From the NCBI RefSeq assembly GCF_014652575.1, contig NZ_BMZB01000001.1, forward strand, positions 744,001 through 808,000: 64,000 bases of DNA, in the 5' to 3' direction. The notes under the pieces are model-generated. The model saw only the letters and a program-made list of their open reading frames with translations, had not been told where the DNA came from and made no database searches. The position numbers were made by a program, and so were the translations under genes. Below, piece after piece: positions 52,012-60,594 of the stretch; the first letter of the stretch is position 1, and each line of letters begins with the position of its first letter. Source of the stretch: Asticcacaulis endophyticus (GTDB lineage: Bacteria > Pseudomonadota > Alphaproteobacteria > Caulobacterales > Caulobacteraceae).

Positions 52012-52932
52012 TTAAACGCCACCACGGCGGGCCTTCACGATGGATCGCGCAGCTTCGATGGCCGCCTCTATATCTAAATTAGTCGTATCAAGCAAGACCG
52101 CATCGCGCGCCATCTCCAGCGGGGCGCTGGAACGCGAGCTGTCACGCTCATCGCGGATGCGGATATCGCTTAAGACATCCTCAAACGTAAGCGCCGAATT
52201 AGCCTTGATCAGTTGCAGGAAGCGGCGTTTGGCGCGGGTCTCAGGATCGGCGGTCACAAACAGCTTAACGGTCGCGTCGGGGGCGATGACCGTGCCGATA
52301 TCGCGGCCATCCAGCACGGCGCCGGACGTTTGATGGGCAAAATCGATCTGGAACTGTTTCAAGGCGGCGCGCACTTCGGGGATGGCGGCGACGCGGCTGG
52401 CCCACTCACCGGCCTCACGCCCGCGCAAGGCATCGTCTTCGAGCAGGGTCGGGTGGATGAACTGAGCGGCCTCACCCAGAGCCTGGGTATCCTCCAGATC
52501 TAGGCCACGCTCGCGCGCCACATGACCGACCGCGCGGTACAGCAATCCGGTGTCCAGAAACGGCAGGCCGTAGTCGGCAGCAATCACCGAGGCCAGCGTG
52601 CCTTTGCCGGACGCCGCCGGGCCATCAAACGCGATCAGAAGAGGTTGGGTCATGTTATTTGTTAAATTTGATTTTTCTAAAAACTCAGCGCGCGCATCAA
52701 TAAAGTTTTCCCGACTGTGTAAGGCCACGTTTTTAGAAGCCTGTAAGTCGCACCCGTATAAATAATCTAAAGCTTCCCATATATGCCAAGCGTTATCAGG
52801 AATATCGATTTCATCATTGGGAAAGTAGGCTTTTGCCCAAGTCGATACATCTTCCGGTGTTTTAGAACCGTCGATTAAGGCGTCGAAATAACTAAGTACC
52901 TCGTCATGGCCAGGAAGCCTTAAGTTCCTCAT
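52012..52932 (-). CDS. cmk: Cytidylate kinase with fused N-terminal domain of unknown function
   Basis: 306-aa open frame. Residues 94-306 are a complete CMP/dCMP kinase: P-loop GPAASGKGT (104-112), FLDTGLLYRAVG, DGRDIGTVIAPDA and RDERDSSRSSAPL. Residues 1-93 are unrelated, acidic and Trp-rich (HDEVLSYFDALIDGSKTPED, NAWHIWEALDYLYG), followed by a Asn-rich linker. They resemble small stand-alone helical proteins of unknown role. The Met94 codon at 52653 is where a normal cmk starts, but has no ribosome site; the DNA encoding the extension is AT-rich. Initiation at Met94 cannot be excluded. In relatives aroA lies directly upstream. Confidence 0.88.
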   Translation of the reverse strand: MRNLRLPGHDEVLSYFDALIDGSKTPEDVSTWAKAYFPNDEIDIPDNAWHIWEALDYLYGCDLQASKNVALHSRENFIDARAEFLEKSNLTNNMTQPLLIAFDGPAASGKGTLASVIAADYGLPFLDTGLLYRAVGHVARERGLDLEDTQALGEAAQFIHPTLLEDDALRGREAGEWASRVAAIPEVRAALKQFQIDFAHQTSGAVLDGRDIGTVIAPDATVKLFVTADPETRAKRRFLQLIKANSALTFEDVLSDIRIRDERDSSRSSAPLEMARDAVLLDTTNLDIEAAIEAARSIVKARRGGV

Positions 52933-53118
52933 ATTTCAAACACCATACCAACAGCTACTCTGCTGAGATCAATGAACGGAATTACCGATTAAACCGGAAT
53001 GGATTTTTAGCAAGGCCTATACGCGGCCGGACTTGCGAAAAAGCGGCGTGTAACAAATTAGGGTTACATTTTTAAAAGAGTTAACTAATAGTAAAGGTCG
53101 TAGCCGTCGGGGGGGCGT

Positions 53119-53790
53119 ATGGATATAGAGCTGACATGGGATATGGTAATTGGCGCTATGGCTGTGCTCATAGCGGTGATGCTGGTCTTTGTCCTGGCTT
53201 ATCCGTTTCGACAAAACCGTAAGCGAAAGGCTGAAGCTATAAAAGCCGCTCTGTCTCTGATTAATGAGATAACTGAAGCCAGAAAAGAGCTCAAAATTTA
53301 TCTTGACCGAATTGACACGCTTGAAAAGGCTTATGAAAGCAACAGCGCGAATATACCTAAGCAATTACCGTCGCTAAGGCTTCAGTTGGATAAGATTGTT
53401 TTAAGCCAGAAATTTGGAGCGGATGTTGGGAAGTTGGTTACGCGGGCCGGACACTTCAGGCTGCCCTACAATCAGAAATGTTTATATACAGAAACTGCTG
53501 TAGCGGCGGCTATGTTTGCGAATATGATTAGCTTGCTTAAAACGTCCAAAGTCTCGGGCTTTATGAGATCAACTAAAATGCTGGAGGAATATATTACCCA
53601 GCGCCATGCAAGCCCTTTTAAAAAGGGTGTGGTTGACACCTTCGCTGAAGACTATTTCGAAGAAAACGCCTATAACATTAGAGGTACACTCAAAGGTGAA
53701 AAAGATATTTTTGACGCCAATGAGACCGGATTTGATGTATTGATCAAGAATTTAGACGCTATAGTCAAACACAGTCAGGCCCTGTTTTAG
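53119..53790 (+). CDS. Hypothetical single-pass membrane protein in AT-rich islet
   Basis: 223 aa. One transmembrane helix (about 9-29) is followed by a basic stop (RQNRKRK), a helical coiled-coil-like stretch (about 37-95, ALSLINEITEARKELKIYLD) and a helical C-terminal part. No family is recognised. It is AT-rich compared with both neighbours, lies on the opposite strand to the aroA-cmk-rpsA string, and is divergent from the extended cmk frame (186 bp). The ribosome site is a poor G-run 4 nt before the ATG. It is probably a horizontally acquired gene, and a role together with the cmk extension (for example a membrane effector and its partner) is speculation. Confidence 0.55.
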   Translation: MDIELTWDMVIGAMAVLIAVMLVFVLAYPFRQNRKRKAEAIKAALSLINEITEARKELKIYLDRIDTLEKAYESNSANIPKQLPSLRLQLDKIVLSQKFGADVGKLVTRAGHFRLPYNQKCLYTETAVAAAMFANMISLLKTSKVSGFMRSTKMLEEYITQRHASPFKKGVVDTFAEDYFEENAYNIRGTLKGEKDIFDANETGFDVLIKNLDAIVKHSQALF

Positions 53791-53794
53791 CCGG

Positions 53795-55069
53795 CTACTC
53801 AAACGCCATTTCAACGCCCACGCTATTCAGGTCGCGCCAGTAGCCGGGATAGGTCTTGGCGGTGCAGGCGGGGTCGAGAATACGCAGGCCCTCGATCACT
53901 AACGCGGCTTGTGAGAACGCCATAGCGATACGGTGGTCATGATAGGTGTGAATATCGGCCTCTATCGTTTTACCGATCAGGGTGCGGTCGGGTGTAATCA
54001 GCAAATCGTCGCCAATTTCTTCGGCCAGACCCGGCTGGATACGGTTCAGTTCGGTCGCGACCGCATTGATGCGGTCACATTCCTTGACGCGCAGGTTGGC
54101 AATGCCCACAAACCTGACCGGATGATTATTGAACGCTGCCAGTACAGCGATCGTCGGGATGGCGTCCTGCATCTGGCTGCCGTCAATGACGGCGGGCAGG
54201 TTCGGAAACTGCGCGATAAAATCATAAGCCTTGGCGTCGGGCTGCATCATGTCGCCGGGGGCGATACCGATGTCGATGTCGGTACCCAGCAGCGCATTGA
54301 TGCCCCAGATATATGTGGCGGCGCTGGCGTCCGGTTCGACCCAGTAGTCGCGGGCGGAGTAGGGACGATTGGCGATGTCCCAGCTTAACGGGCCTGTCTG
54401 TTCTATTTCGGCACCGAACGCCTTCATACATTCTAAGGTAATGTCGATATAGCCGCGCGCGCCGATATCGCCGTCCTTGACCTTAAGGCTGAACGGGGTG
54501 TCACCCTTAACCCCGGCCATCATCAGGGCAGAGACATATTGGCTGGAAAGGCTGGCATCGACCTCAATAGCGCGATTGGCAAAACCGCCATCGCTGGTGA
54601 CCGTCACCGGCGGGCAGCCGGTCGGGGCTACGGCCGTCACACCGGCCTCATTCAGGGCCTGAACCAGAGGGGCGATCGGGCGCTTTTGCATATGCTCATC
54701 GCCGGTGAGGACGGTCGTTCCGGTGATATTGGCGGCGGCCGCCGTCAAAAACCGCACAGCCGTGCCGGCATTGCCCAGAAATAACGGCTCAGATGACGGC
54801 GTAAGCTCACCCGAACTGTCGATCACAAAATCGGTCTCGCCCGCATCCTCAACCGTCACACCAAGTTGTCTGAGGGCGCGCGCCATATAGGTCGTGTCAT
54901 CGCTTTTGAGCGCGCCGCTGATGTGGCTTTTGCCGCTGGCCAGAGCCGCGATCAGCAGCACCCGGTTGGTGATCGACTTTGATCCCGGCAAGGCGATCGA
55001 GCCTGCGAGTTTATGCTGAGGCGGGGTGAGCCGTACGGCGGCAGAATTGGGCATTTGATCAGAGGTCAT
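53795..55069 (-). CDS. aroA: 3-phosphoshikimate 1-carboxyvinyltransferase (EPSP synthase)
   Basis: 424-aa shikimate-pathway enzyme. It has LPGSKSITNR (phosphate/PEP loop), SDDTTYMARAL, LFLGNAGTAVRFL, a DEHMQKRP Arg site, KECDRI and YHDHRIAMAFSQAAL. The LFLGNAGTA and CTAKTYPGYW motifs are of the E. coli-like (class I) kind, whereas many alphaproteobacteria, including Caulobacter, carry a class II-like enzyme. The ATG at 55069 is chosen over a longer frame to 55102. It ends 4 bp from the convergent membrane gene. Possible gene replacement. Confidence 0.93.
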   Translation of the reverse strand: MTSDQMPNSAAVRLTPPQHKLAGSIALPGSKSITNRVLLIAALASGKSHISGALKSDDTTYMARALRQLGVTVEDAGETDFVIDSSGELTPSSEPLFLGNAGTAVRFLTAAAANITGTTVLTGDEHMQKRPIAPLVQALNEAGVTAVAPTGCPPVTVTSDGGFANRAIEVDASLSSQYVSALMMAGVKGDTPFSLKVKDGDIGARGYIDITLECMKAFGAEIEQTGPLSWDIANRPYSARDYWVEPDASAATYIWGINALLGTDIDIGIAPGDMMQPDAKAYDFIAQFPNLPAVIDGSQMQDAIPTIAVLAAFNNHPVRFVGIANLRVKECDRINAVATELNRIQPGLAEEIGDDLLITPDRTLIGKTIEADIHTYHDHRIAMAFSQAALVIEGLRILDPACTAKTYPGYWRDLNSVGVEMAFE

Positions 55070-55357
55070 GGGGCTTAGTAGCAAATAATGGCCAATGCAC
55101 AATCATCATTTGCGGGCATTTAACGACGCGGCATCAGGCGGCTTTGCGTTAACCCGCACGCTTTCGGCGCAAAAACACGATAAATTTTAGGGGCGGGGCA
55201 TATTTAAGCCTTTGACAGACGGCCTCTCTAGTGGCATGGGCCAAGACTCAAAAATTTCTGTGTGCCCGGATGACCGTGGGCCGCAAACAAAAAAGCTGAA
55301 ATCCTGACGAAGCGTTTCAAAGGGTTTTTAAGCGCACATTCTAAAGAAGGACGTCTC

Positions 55358-55846
55358 GTGGCTGATCCCGCCTTAGGTACCAAACAGATTTGCCCGAATT
55401 GCACGGCAAAATTCTACGATCTGCAAAAACGCCCGGCCCACTGCCCTAAGTGCGCCCATGAATTCGACCCCGAAGAAGCGATCAAGGTTCGTCGCGTGCG
55501 CACGCGTGCCACACCGACCGACTATGAGGATACTGAAGAAGAATCCGAAGATCAGGTCAAGGGTAAGGCCGCTGATGACGAGGATGAGGATGAAGAGCCC
55601 GAAATCATCACGCCGGAAATCGACGAAGTGGTTGCCGATGATCCGGTGCTGATCGACGAAGACGAAGACCTCGATCCCGCTGATCCGGCGCGCATTACCC
55701 CTGATGCGGTCGATATGGACATCGAAGATGCCGATCTGGTTGACGATGCTGACGATGATGATGTGCCGTTCCTCGAAGACGAGGATGACGACACCTTCGA
55801 TGAAGATATCGACGGCATCGGTCCGGAAAAAGACGACGACATCTAA
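55358..55846 (+). CDS. FYDLN-acid family protein (TIGR02300)
   Basis: 162-aa small zinc-ribbon-like protein. The N-terminus has CPNCTAKFYDLQKRPAHCPKC, two CxxC pairs around the FYDLN-type motif that defines TIGR02300. The C-terminal two-thirds is intrinsically disordered and strongly acidic, with runs such as DEDEDEEPE and DDADDDD. The start is GTG with AAGGA upstream. In alphaproteobacteria it usually lies divergent from aroA, as here. Biochemical role unknown. Followed by a clear terminator. Confidence 0.88.
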   Translation: MADPALGTKQICPNCTAKFYDLQKRPAHCPKCAHEFDPEEAIKVRRVRTRATPTDYEDTEEESEDQVKGKAADDEDEDEEPEIITPEIDEVVADDPVLIDEDEDLDPADPARITPDAVDMDIEDADLVDDADDDDVPFLEDEDDDTFDEDIDGIGPEKDDDI

Positions 55847-55866
55847 ACACGCTTACTTTAAGTTTG

Positions 55867-55892
55867 GGCCGCATCCCGCAAAGGGTGCGGCC
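55867..55892 (+). terminator. Terminator after the FYDLN-acid gene
   Basis: Arms GGCCGCATCC (55867-55876) and GGGTGCGGCC (55883-55892, one G-T pair), loop CGCAAA, then TTTTCTTT. Confidence 0.85.
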
Positions 55893-56024
55893 TTTTCTTT
55901 GGGCGCAGGTATTTGACTGTGAAAAAGTTGGAAAAGTTTGAAAAAGGGCTTGCGCTCCAAATTGGCCTGCACTAGAAGTCGCCGCCTCGGACGCGACACG
56001 CGGCCTGAGACCATTTTTGATAAT

Positions 56025-56100
<76 letters not shown>

Positions 56101-56105
56101 AAACA

Positions 56106-56131
56106 ACCCCGCCATTGTGCGGGGTTTTTTG
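56106..56131 (+). terminator. Terminator after tRNA-Ala
   Basis: AACCCCGC (56106-56113) and GCGGGGTT (56120-56127) with a 6-nt loop, then a T-run. Confidence 0.9.
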
Positions 56132-56146
56132 TGGCCGGTTTTTGGG

Positions 56147-56569
56147 TCAGGCGACACGGTTACCCTCCGCATCAATCAGAAGCTCGCCGTCTTCCTTATA
56201 GAACGGCCCTGCCGGAAATTTATCGATTAGATCAAGGACGGCCTCGCTGGGGCGGCACAGTTTTGTGCCTTTGTCCGTGACCACAATCGGACGGTTGACC
56301 AGTATGGGATGTTCCAGCATCGCCTCCAGCAGGGTGTCGTCGCTTATAGCAGGATCAAGCAGCCCCAGCTCCTTTGCCGGTGATTTGCTTTCCCGCAACG
56401 CCGTGCGCGGTGTCAGGCCCGCATCGGCCAGCAGACCCATAAGCTGATCGCGTTGCCAACCCGCCTTAAGATACTCAACGACGGTGGGTGCGTAACCCGC
56501 CGTTTCAAGGATGGCTAGCACGTTGCGCGACGTGCCGCAGTCGGGGTTGTGGTAAATCGTAATCGTCAT
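56147..56569 (-). CDS. arsC: Arsenate reductase, glutaredoxin-dependent (ArsC)
   Basis: 140-aa ArsC/Spx-fold enzyme that reduces arsenate to arsenite. Catalytic Cys11 sits in NPDCGTSRN; the conserved Arg positions appear as RESKSPAKELGL and ILVNRPIVV. The ATG at 56569 is the family start; the frame reaching 56701 overlaps the aquaporin gene and is discarded. Last gene of an arsR-aqpS-arsC operon (10-bp gap). Arsenite so formed could leave through the adjacent aquaglyceroporin. Confidence 0.9.
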   Translation of the reverse strand: MTITIYHNPDCGTSRNVLAILETAGYAPTVVEYLKAGWQRDQLMGLLADAGLTPRTALRESKSPAKELGLLDPAISDDTLLEAMLEHPILVNRPIVVTDKGTKLCRPSEAVLDLIDKFPAGPFYKEDGELLIDAEGNRVA

Positions 56570-56579
56570 ATTGTAATCG

Positions 56580-57260
56580 TCATGGGGCTGTGTGCTCCGT
56601 TTCGGGTTTGAGAAGCCACGCACAGACCGCATAGGCCATAAGCGCCCCGGCGATCTGCGCCGCGATGAAGGCTGGGGCATCCACAGGGCGGATACCGGCA
56701 AAGCTATCGGACAGGCTGCGGGCCAGAGTCACGGCAGGGTTGGCGAATGAGGTCGACGCCGTGAACCAGTAGGCGGCGGTGATATAGAGGCCAACGGCCA
56801 CGGCAATGAAATCGGCTCTGGCTCTGAGCGTCGCCAGTATGACGAAGACAAGGCCAAAGGTCGCAATCCCTTCCGACAGCCATTGTGACGGCCCTGTGCG
56901 GATGTGGTGCGAAACCTGAAGCAGGGGCTCATCAAACATGGCGTGGGCCAGCCACACTCCTGACATGGCGCCCATGCCTTGCGCGCCGACATAGGCTATC
57001 GAATGGGGGGGCGAAATGTCGCGCCTGATGGCAAAGATCAGGGTCACGGCCGGATTGAAATGGGCGCCGGAGATGGGGCCAAACACAGTGATCAGCACGA
57101 TCAGCATTGACCCGGTGGCCAGTGCGTTGCCAAGCAAAGCCAAGGCGATATTGCCGCCCGACAGACGTTCGGCCATGATACCTGAGCCCACGACAGTGGC
57201 CAGCAGCAGCGCCGTCCCGATTCCTTCGGCCAACACCCTGCGTCCCAAGGCATAGGTCAT
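56580..57260 (-). CDS. aqpS: Aquaglyceroporin of an arsenic operon (AqpS-like)
   Basis: 226-aa MIP-family channel with six helices and two NPA boxes, HFNPAVT and FANPAVT. The selectivity residues near the second box are compatible with an aquaglyceroporin-like AqpS. In Sinorhizobium meliloti AqpS replaces ArsB and lets arsenite flow out down its gradient; the same arsR-aqpS-arsC order is found here. The ATG at 57260 fits the family N-terminus (GRRVLAEGIGTALLLA) and follows the arsR stop by 4 bp. Confidence 0.85.
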   Translation of the reverse strand: MTYALGRRVLAEGIGTALLLATVVGSGIMAERLSGGNIALALLGNALATGSMLIVLITVFGPISGAHFNPAVTLIFAIRRDISPPHSIAYVGAQGMGAMSGVWLAHAMFDEPLLQVSHHIRTGPSQWLSEGIATFGLVFVILATLRARADFIAVAVGLYITAAYWFTASTSFANPAVTLARSLSDSFAGIRPVDAPAFIAAQIAGALMAYAVCAWLLKPETEHTAP

Positions 57261-57264
57261 ACCG

Positions 57265-57597
57265 TCAGCACCCGCACATGACCTGATCAATAAACGGCTG
57301 GCACAGATCCTTATGGCCACCGCAGCAATCCTGCATCAGAAACCCCAAAAGCCCCTTGAGGCCATCATAGTCAGCAAAATAGCGGATGCTGCGGCCTTCG
57401 CGCACGAACCGGATCAGTCCGGCATGGGCCAGCACAGACAGATTCGCCGACATCGTATTTTGCTTAACGCCCAGAGCGTCACTGATTTCACCGGCCGCCA
57501 TGCCATCGGTTCCGGCTGTGATCAGCAGGCGCACGGCATCGAGCCGGGTTTCCTGACTTAAGGCGCTGAAGGCGTTGAGAGATTGCATTTTATCCAT
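57265..57597 (-). CDS. arsR: ArsR-family repressor
   Basis: 110-aa SmtB/ArsR winged-helix protein: ALSQETRLDAVRLLI, recognition region GVKQNTMSANLSVLAHAGL and the wing VREGRSIRYFADY. The C-terminal tail is Cys-rich (DCCGGHKDLC and MCGC), a likely arsenite-binding site located differently from the E. coli ELCVCDL box. First gene of the ars operon and presumably its autorepressor. Either ATG at 57597 or the one 9 nt later may be used. Confidence 0.88.
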   Translation of the reverse strand: MDKMQSLNAFSALSQETRLDAVRLLITAGTDGMAAGEISDALGVKQNTMSANLSVLAHAGLIRFVREGRSIRYFADYDGLKGLLGFLMQDCCGGHKDLCQPFIDQVMCGC

Positions 57598-57715
57598 ATA
57601 TCATGATTATTAGATATAAATGCCTGTGTCAATTCGGCTTGGGTTATCGGCTCTGGCATCGCGCTCGAAACCGATTATAGATATTTTATCGAAAGACCCT
57701 GTAGTCAGGTGCGGC

Positions 57716-57753
57716 TTAGAGCACAGTTCCGATCCAATAGGGACGTGCTCTAA
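57716..57753. repeat. REP-like hairpin between arsR and the K+ channel gene
   Basis: Arms TTAGAGCAC (57716-57724) and GTGCTCTAA (57745-57753), the same TAGAGC/GCTCTA outer pair as at 1041-1082. The rest of the 200-bp divergent gap shows no other clear element. Confidence 0.55.
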
Positions 57754-57799
57754 GGGAGGCCGAAGATGATTATCCTTTATCCGGGAAAGGCAAGCGCCC

Positions 57800-58843
57800 A
57801 TGCACTTTGCGCCTAAACCGTCGTCGCCGGTAGTGCTGAAGCGCAAGGGCGGCTTAAATGTCTGGCAGTCGCTATGGCTGCGGGCCGTGCTGGTTATCGG
57901 TCTTTTGGGGATCGCTATGGCCGGTCACTGGTTCGACCGCGACGGCTTGCGCGACAATATCGACGGTGAGGTCTCCTTTTCCGATGTGGTCTATTTCACC
58001 GCTATTACGGTGACCACGGTCGGCTACGGCGATATCGTGCCGGTCACGGATCGCGCACGGATGTTTGATACCTTTGTGGTCACCCCGATCCGGCTTTTCA
58101 TATGGATTATTTTCTTCGGCACGGCCTATACTCTGGTGCTTAAAAGTACATGGGAGCGGTTGCGAACGCGCATGATCCGTCAGGGGCTGAACAATCACAT
58201 CATCGTCTATGGTTATGGCGCGACCGGCGAAGCGGCGGTCACCGAATTGCTGCGCCAAGGGGTGAAACCGCAGGAGATCGTGGTCGTCGATCAAAGTCCC
58301 GCCCGCATTGAGGCGGCGACCGAACGGGGTGTGACCGGCATCGAAGGCGACGCCACCATGAATGCCGTTCAGGACGCCGCCTGCATCAAAACCGCGCGGG
58401 CGGTCATCATCTCCACGCACCGCGACGATTCGACGGTTTTGATCGTGCTGAGTGCGCGCCAGATGAACCCGCACGTCTCAATCAGTGCGGCGGTGCGTGC
58501 CGCGGAAAACGAAGACCTGATGCGTCAGGCAGGTGCCGGCAACGTCATCAATCCGGTTAGCATGGGCGGGCATTTGCTGGCGCGCGCGTCCGAAGGCCGG
58601 CATGTGGTCGAATACATCACCGATCTGGCGTCTGCCGATGGCAAGGTTGTGCTGAGGGAGCGCGAAATCACCGCCAAAGAAGTCGGTAAATCGCTGGACG
58701 CGCTGACCACCGGTAAGGGGGTGCGCATTTGTCGGCACGGTAAAATCTACGGCTACTGGGAGGCTGAGACCCATGCGTTGCAGGCCGGTGATGTGATCGT
58801 AGAAATCGCGCGAACCCATTCCCATGAGACGGCTCAGGCCTGA
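57800..58843 (+). CDS. Potassium channel with RCK (TrkA-N/TrkA-C) domains
   Basis: 347 aa. Two transmembrane helices (about 24-44 and 93-114) flank the pore with selectivity filter TVGYGD (73-78). A Rossmann RCK domain follows (VYGYGATGEAAV, about 136-146, with Asp164 for NAD binding) and then an RCK_C domain (about 270-340). MthK-like architecture; a tetrameric channel gated by a ligand or metal. AAGG precedes the ATG. It is 5 bp upstream of an SLC13-type transporter gene, so probably co-transcribed. Confidence 0.85.
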   Translation: MHFAPKPSSPVVLKRKGGLNVWQSLWLRAVLVIGLLGIAMAGHWFDRDGLRDNIDGEVSFSDVVYFTAITVTTVGYGDIVPVTDRARMFDTFVVTPIRLFIWIIFFGTAYTLVLKSTWERLRTRMIRQGLNNHIIVYGYGATGEAAVTELLRQGVKPQEIVVVDQSPARIEAATERGVTGIEGDATMNAVQDAACIKTARAVIISTHRDDSTVLIVLSARQMNPHVSISAAVRAAENEDLMRQAGAGNVINPVSMGGHLLARASEGRHVVEYITDLASADGKVVLREREITAKEVGKSLDALTTGKGVRICRHGKIYGYWEAETHALQAGDVIVEIARTHSHETAQA

Positions 58844-58848
58844 TTATA

Positions 58849-60594
58849 GTGACCCTGACCGATTACATATCTGCGCCGATCCTAAGTTCGGCCATTCTGG
58901 TTATGGCGCTGGCGCTATTTGTGTCGGAAAAAGTGCGCCATGATCTGGTCGCCCTGATTGCGCTGATGGCCTGTTTGCTGACCGGGCTGGTGTCGCCAGA
59001 TGAGGCTTTGCGGGGGTTTGCCGATCCGGCGGTCATTGCGGTGGCGTCTGTGCTGGTGGTCGGTCGGGCCCTTGAAATGACCGGCGTGGCGTCGAAACTG
59101 GCGCGGGTTTTAATTCCACCCAAGGCCCCGTTCAGCCTGCAACTGATCCTGCTGATGGGTGGCGGCGCGCTGTTATCGGCCTTTATGAACAATATCGCGG
59201 CGCTCGTTATCACCATGCCGCTGGCGGCAGAGATTGCCCGCCAGAATAAGCGTCCGGTCGGGTCTACCCTGATGCCGTTGTCGTTTGCGACCATTTTGGG
59301 TGGCATGACGACTTTGATCGGAACACCGGCCAATATGATCCTGTCGTCAGTGCGCGAAGACCGTTTGGGCCAAGGGTTTGGGTTTTTCACTATGGCCCCG
59401 GTTGGGATCATCGTCACTGTGATTGGGGTTGTGTATCTGGGCCTTGTCGGCTGGCGGCTGTTGCCGGTGCGCAAAGGCGCGGGCCGTGCCAATGATACCC
59501 CATGGCGGGTGCTGGAACTGCAACTGACCGAAGGTCTTACCCGCACGCGTAAGGAAATCGTGGCCGAATTGCGCGGCACGACCTCACGATTGCTGGCCTT
59601 TATCCGGCGCGAAAAAGTGCTGGAATGGCCGTCGGATAATAAACTGAAACGTCTTGATAAACTGCTGCTGTTGTCGCGCTCAGGCCGCTCACTGATCGAA
59701 GACAAGATAAGTTTCAAAGTCGCCCCGGCGCTCAGTGATCCTGATCACGTCACCGCCCGCATGGTGGTGGCCCATGGCTCCCCCCTGATCGGGGAATGGC
59801 ACGATACCATCCGCCAAAGATCGGACGGAGATTTGCGGGTGACTGCGGTGGGCCCCAAGGCAGCGGTGATGCGCAAACCCTTATCGCAACTGACCATTCA
59901 AACTGGCGATCAGCTTTACATCACCGGCCGATCTGAGGCGATTGCCGCGTTCGGCGCGCGGGAGCGACTGCTGGAAATCGACCGCAATGATCCGGTGCCG
60001 GTCAATTTACGCACGGCGGCTTGGACGGTCGGTATATTCGTGACGGCCATTCTGGCCATCGTCTTTGCCGATGTGCCTCCGTCGATCAGCTTTCTGGGTG
60101 CCGCTATTGTTATTGCCGCAGCACGGCTTATTCCGGCGCGGGAAACCTATAAGTCAATCGACTGGAGCATCATTGTACTGCTGGCCGCCATGATCCCGGT
60201 CGGCGGCAGTTTTCAAGCCAGTGGCGCGGCCAGTATTGTGGCGGAGACCATTGGCGGAGTCCTGACCGGTCTGCCGCTGGTGGGGTGTCTGGCGGCTATG
60301 TGCGCCTTGACCTTGCTGCTGTCGATCCTGCTCAACAATGTCGCGACCGCCGTGATCATGGGGCCGCTCGCCATCCAGTTGGCGGGGATTTTGGGCGTGT
60401 CGCCCGATGCCATGCTGCTGGCCGTGCTGGTCGGCACATCATCGGACTTCCTGACGCCGATTGGTCACCAAAACAATCTGCTGGTCATGGGGCCGGGTGG
60501 TTATCAGTTCACGGACTATATCCGCATGGGCTTCATATTGTCGCTGATCGTGGTCTCGACCTCGGCCTTTGTGCTCAGCGCGATTTATAGCTGA
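58849..60594 (+). CDS. SLC13/DASS-type transporter with TrkA-C domain
   Basis: 581-aa permease with about 11-12 helices in two halves. Each half holds a re-entrant motif: SAFMNNIAALVITMP with GTPANMI in the first, and SILLNNVATAVIMGP with GTSSDFLTPIGHQ in the second. Between them lies a cytosolic loop with an RCK_C/TrkA-C module (about 275-375, KISFKVAPALS, GDQLYITGRSE). The substrate may be a dicarboxylate, sulfate or another anion. The start is GTG, with no visible ribosome site, 5 bp after the channel stop. The last 20 nt overlap the convergent TonB receptor gene. Confidence 0.82.
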   Translation: MTLTDYISAPILSSAILVMALALFVSEKVRHDLVALIALMACLLTGLVSPDEALRGFADPAVIAVASVLVVGRALEMTGVASKLARVLIPPKAPFSLQLILLMGGGALLSAFMNNIAALVITMPLAAEIARQNKRPVGSTLMPLSFATILGGMTTLIGTPANMILSSVREDRLGQGFGFFTMAPVGIIVTVIGVVYLGLVGWRLLPVRKGAGRANDTPWRVLELQLTEGLTRTRKEIVAELRGTTSRLLAFIRREKVLEWPSDNKLKRLDKLLLLSRSGRSLIEDKISFKVAPALSDPDHVTARMVVAHGSPLIGEWHDTIRQRSDGDLRVTAVGPKAAVMRKPLSQLTIQTGDQLYITGRSEAIAAFGARERLLEIDRNDPVPVNLRTAAWTVGIFVTAILAIVFADVPPSISFLGAAIVIAAARLIPARETYKSIDWSIIVLLAAMIPVGGSFQASGAASIVAETIGGVLTGLPLVGCLAAMCALTLLLSILLNNVATAVIMGPLAIQLAGILGVSPDAMLLAVLVGTSSDFLTPIGHQNNLLVMGPGGYQFTDYIRMGFILSLIVVSTSAFVLSAIYS

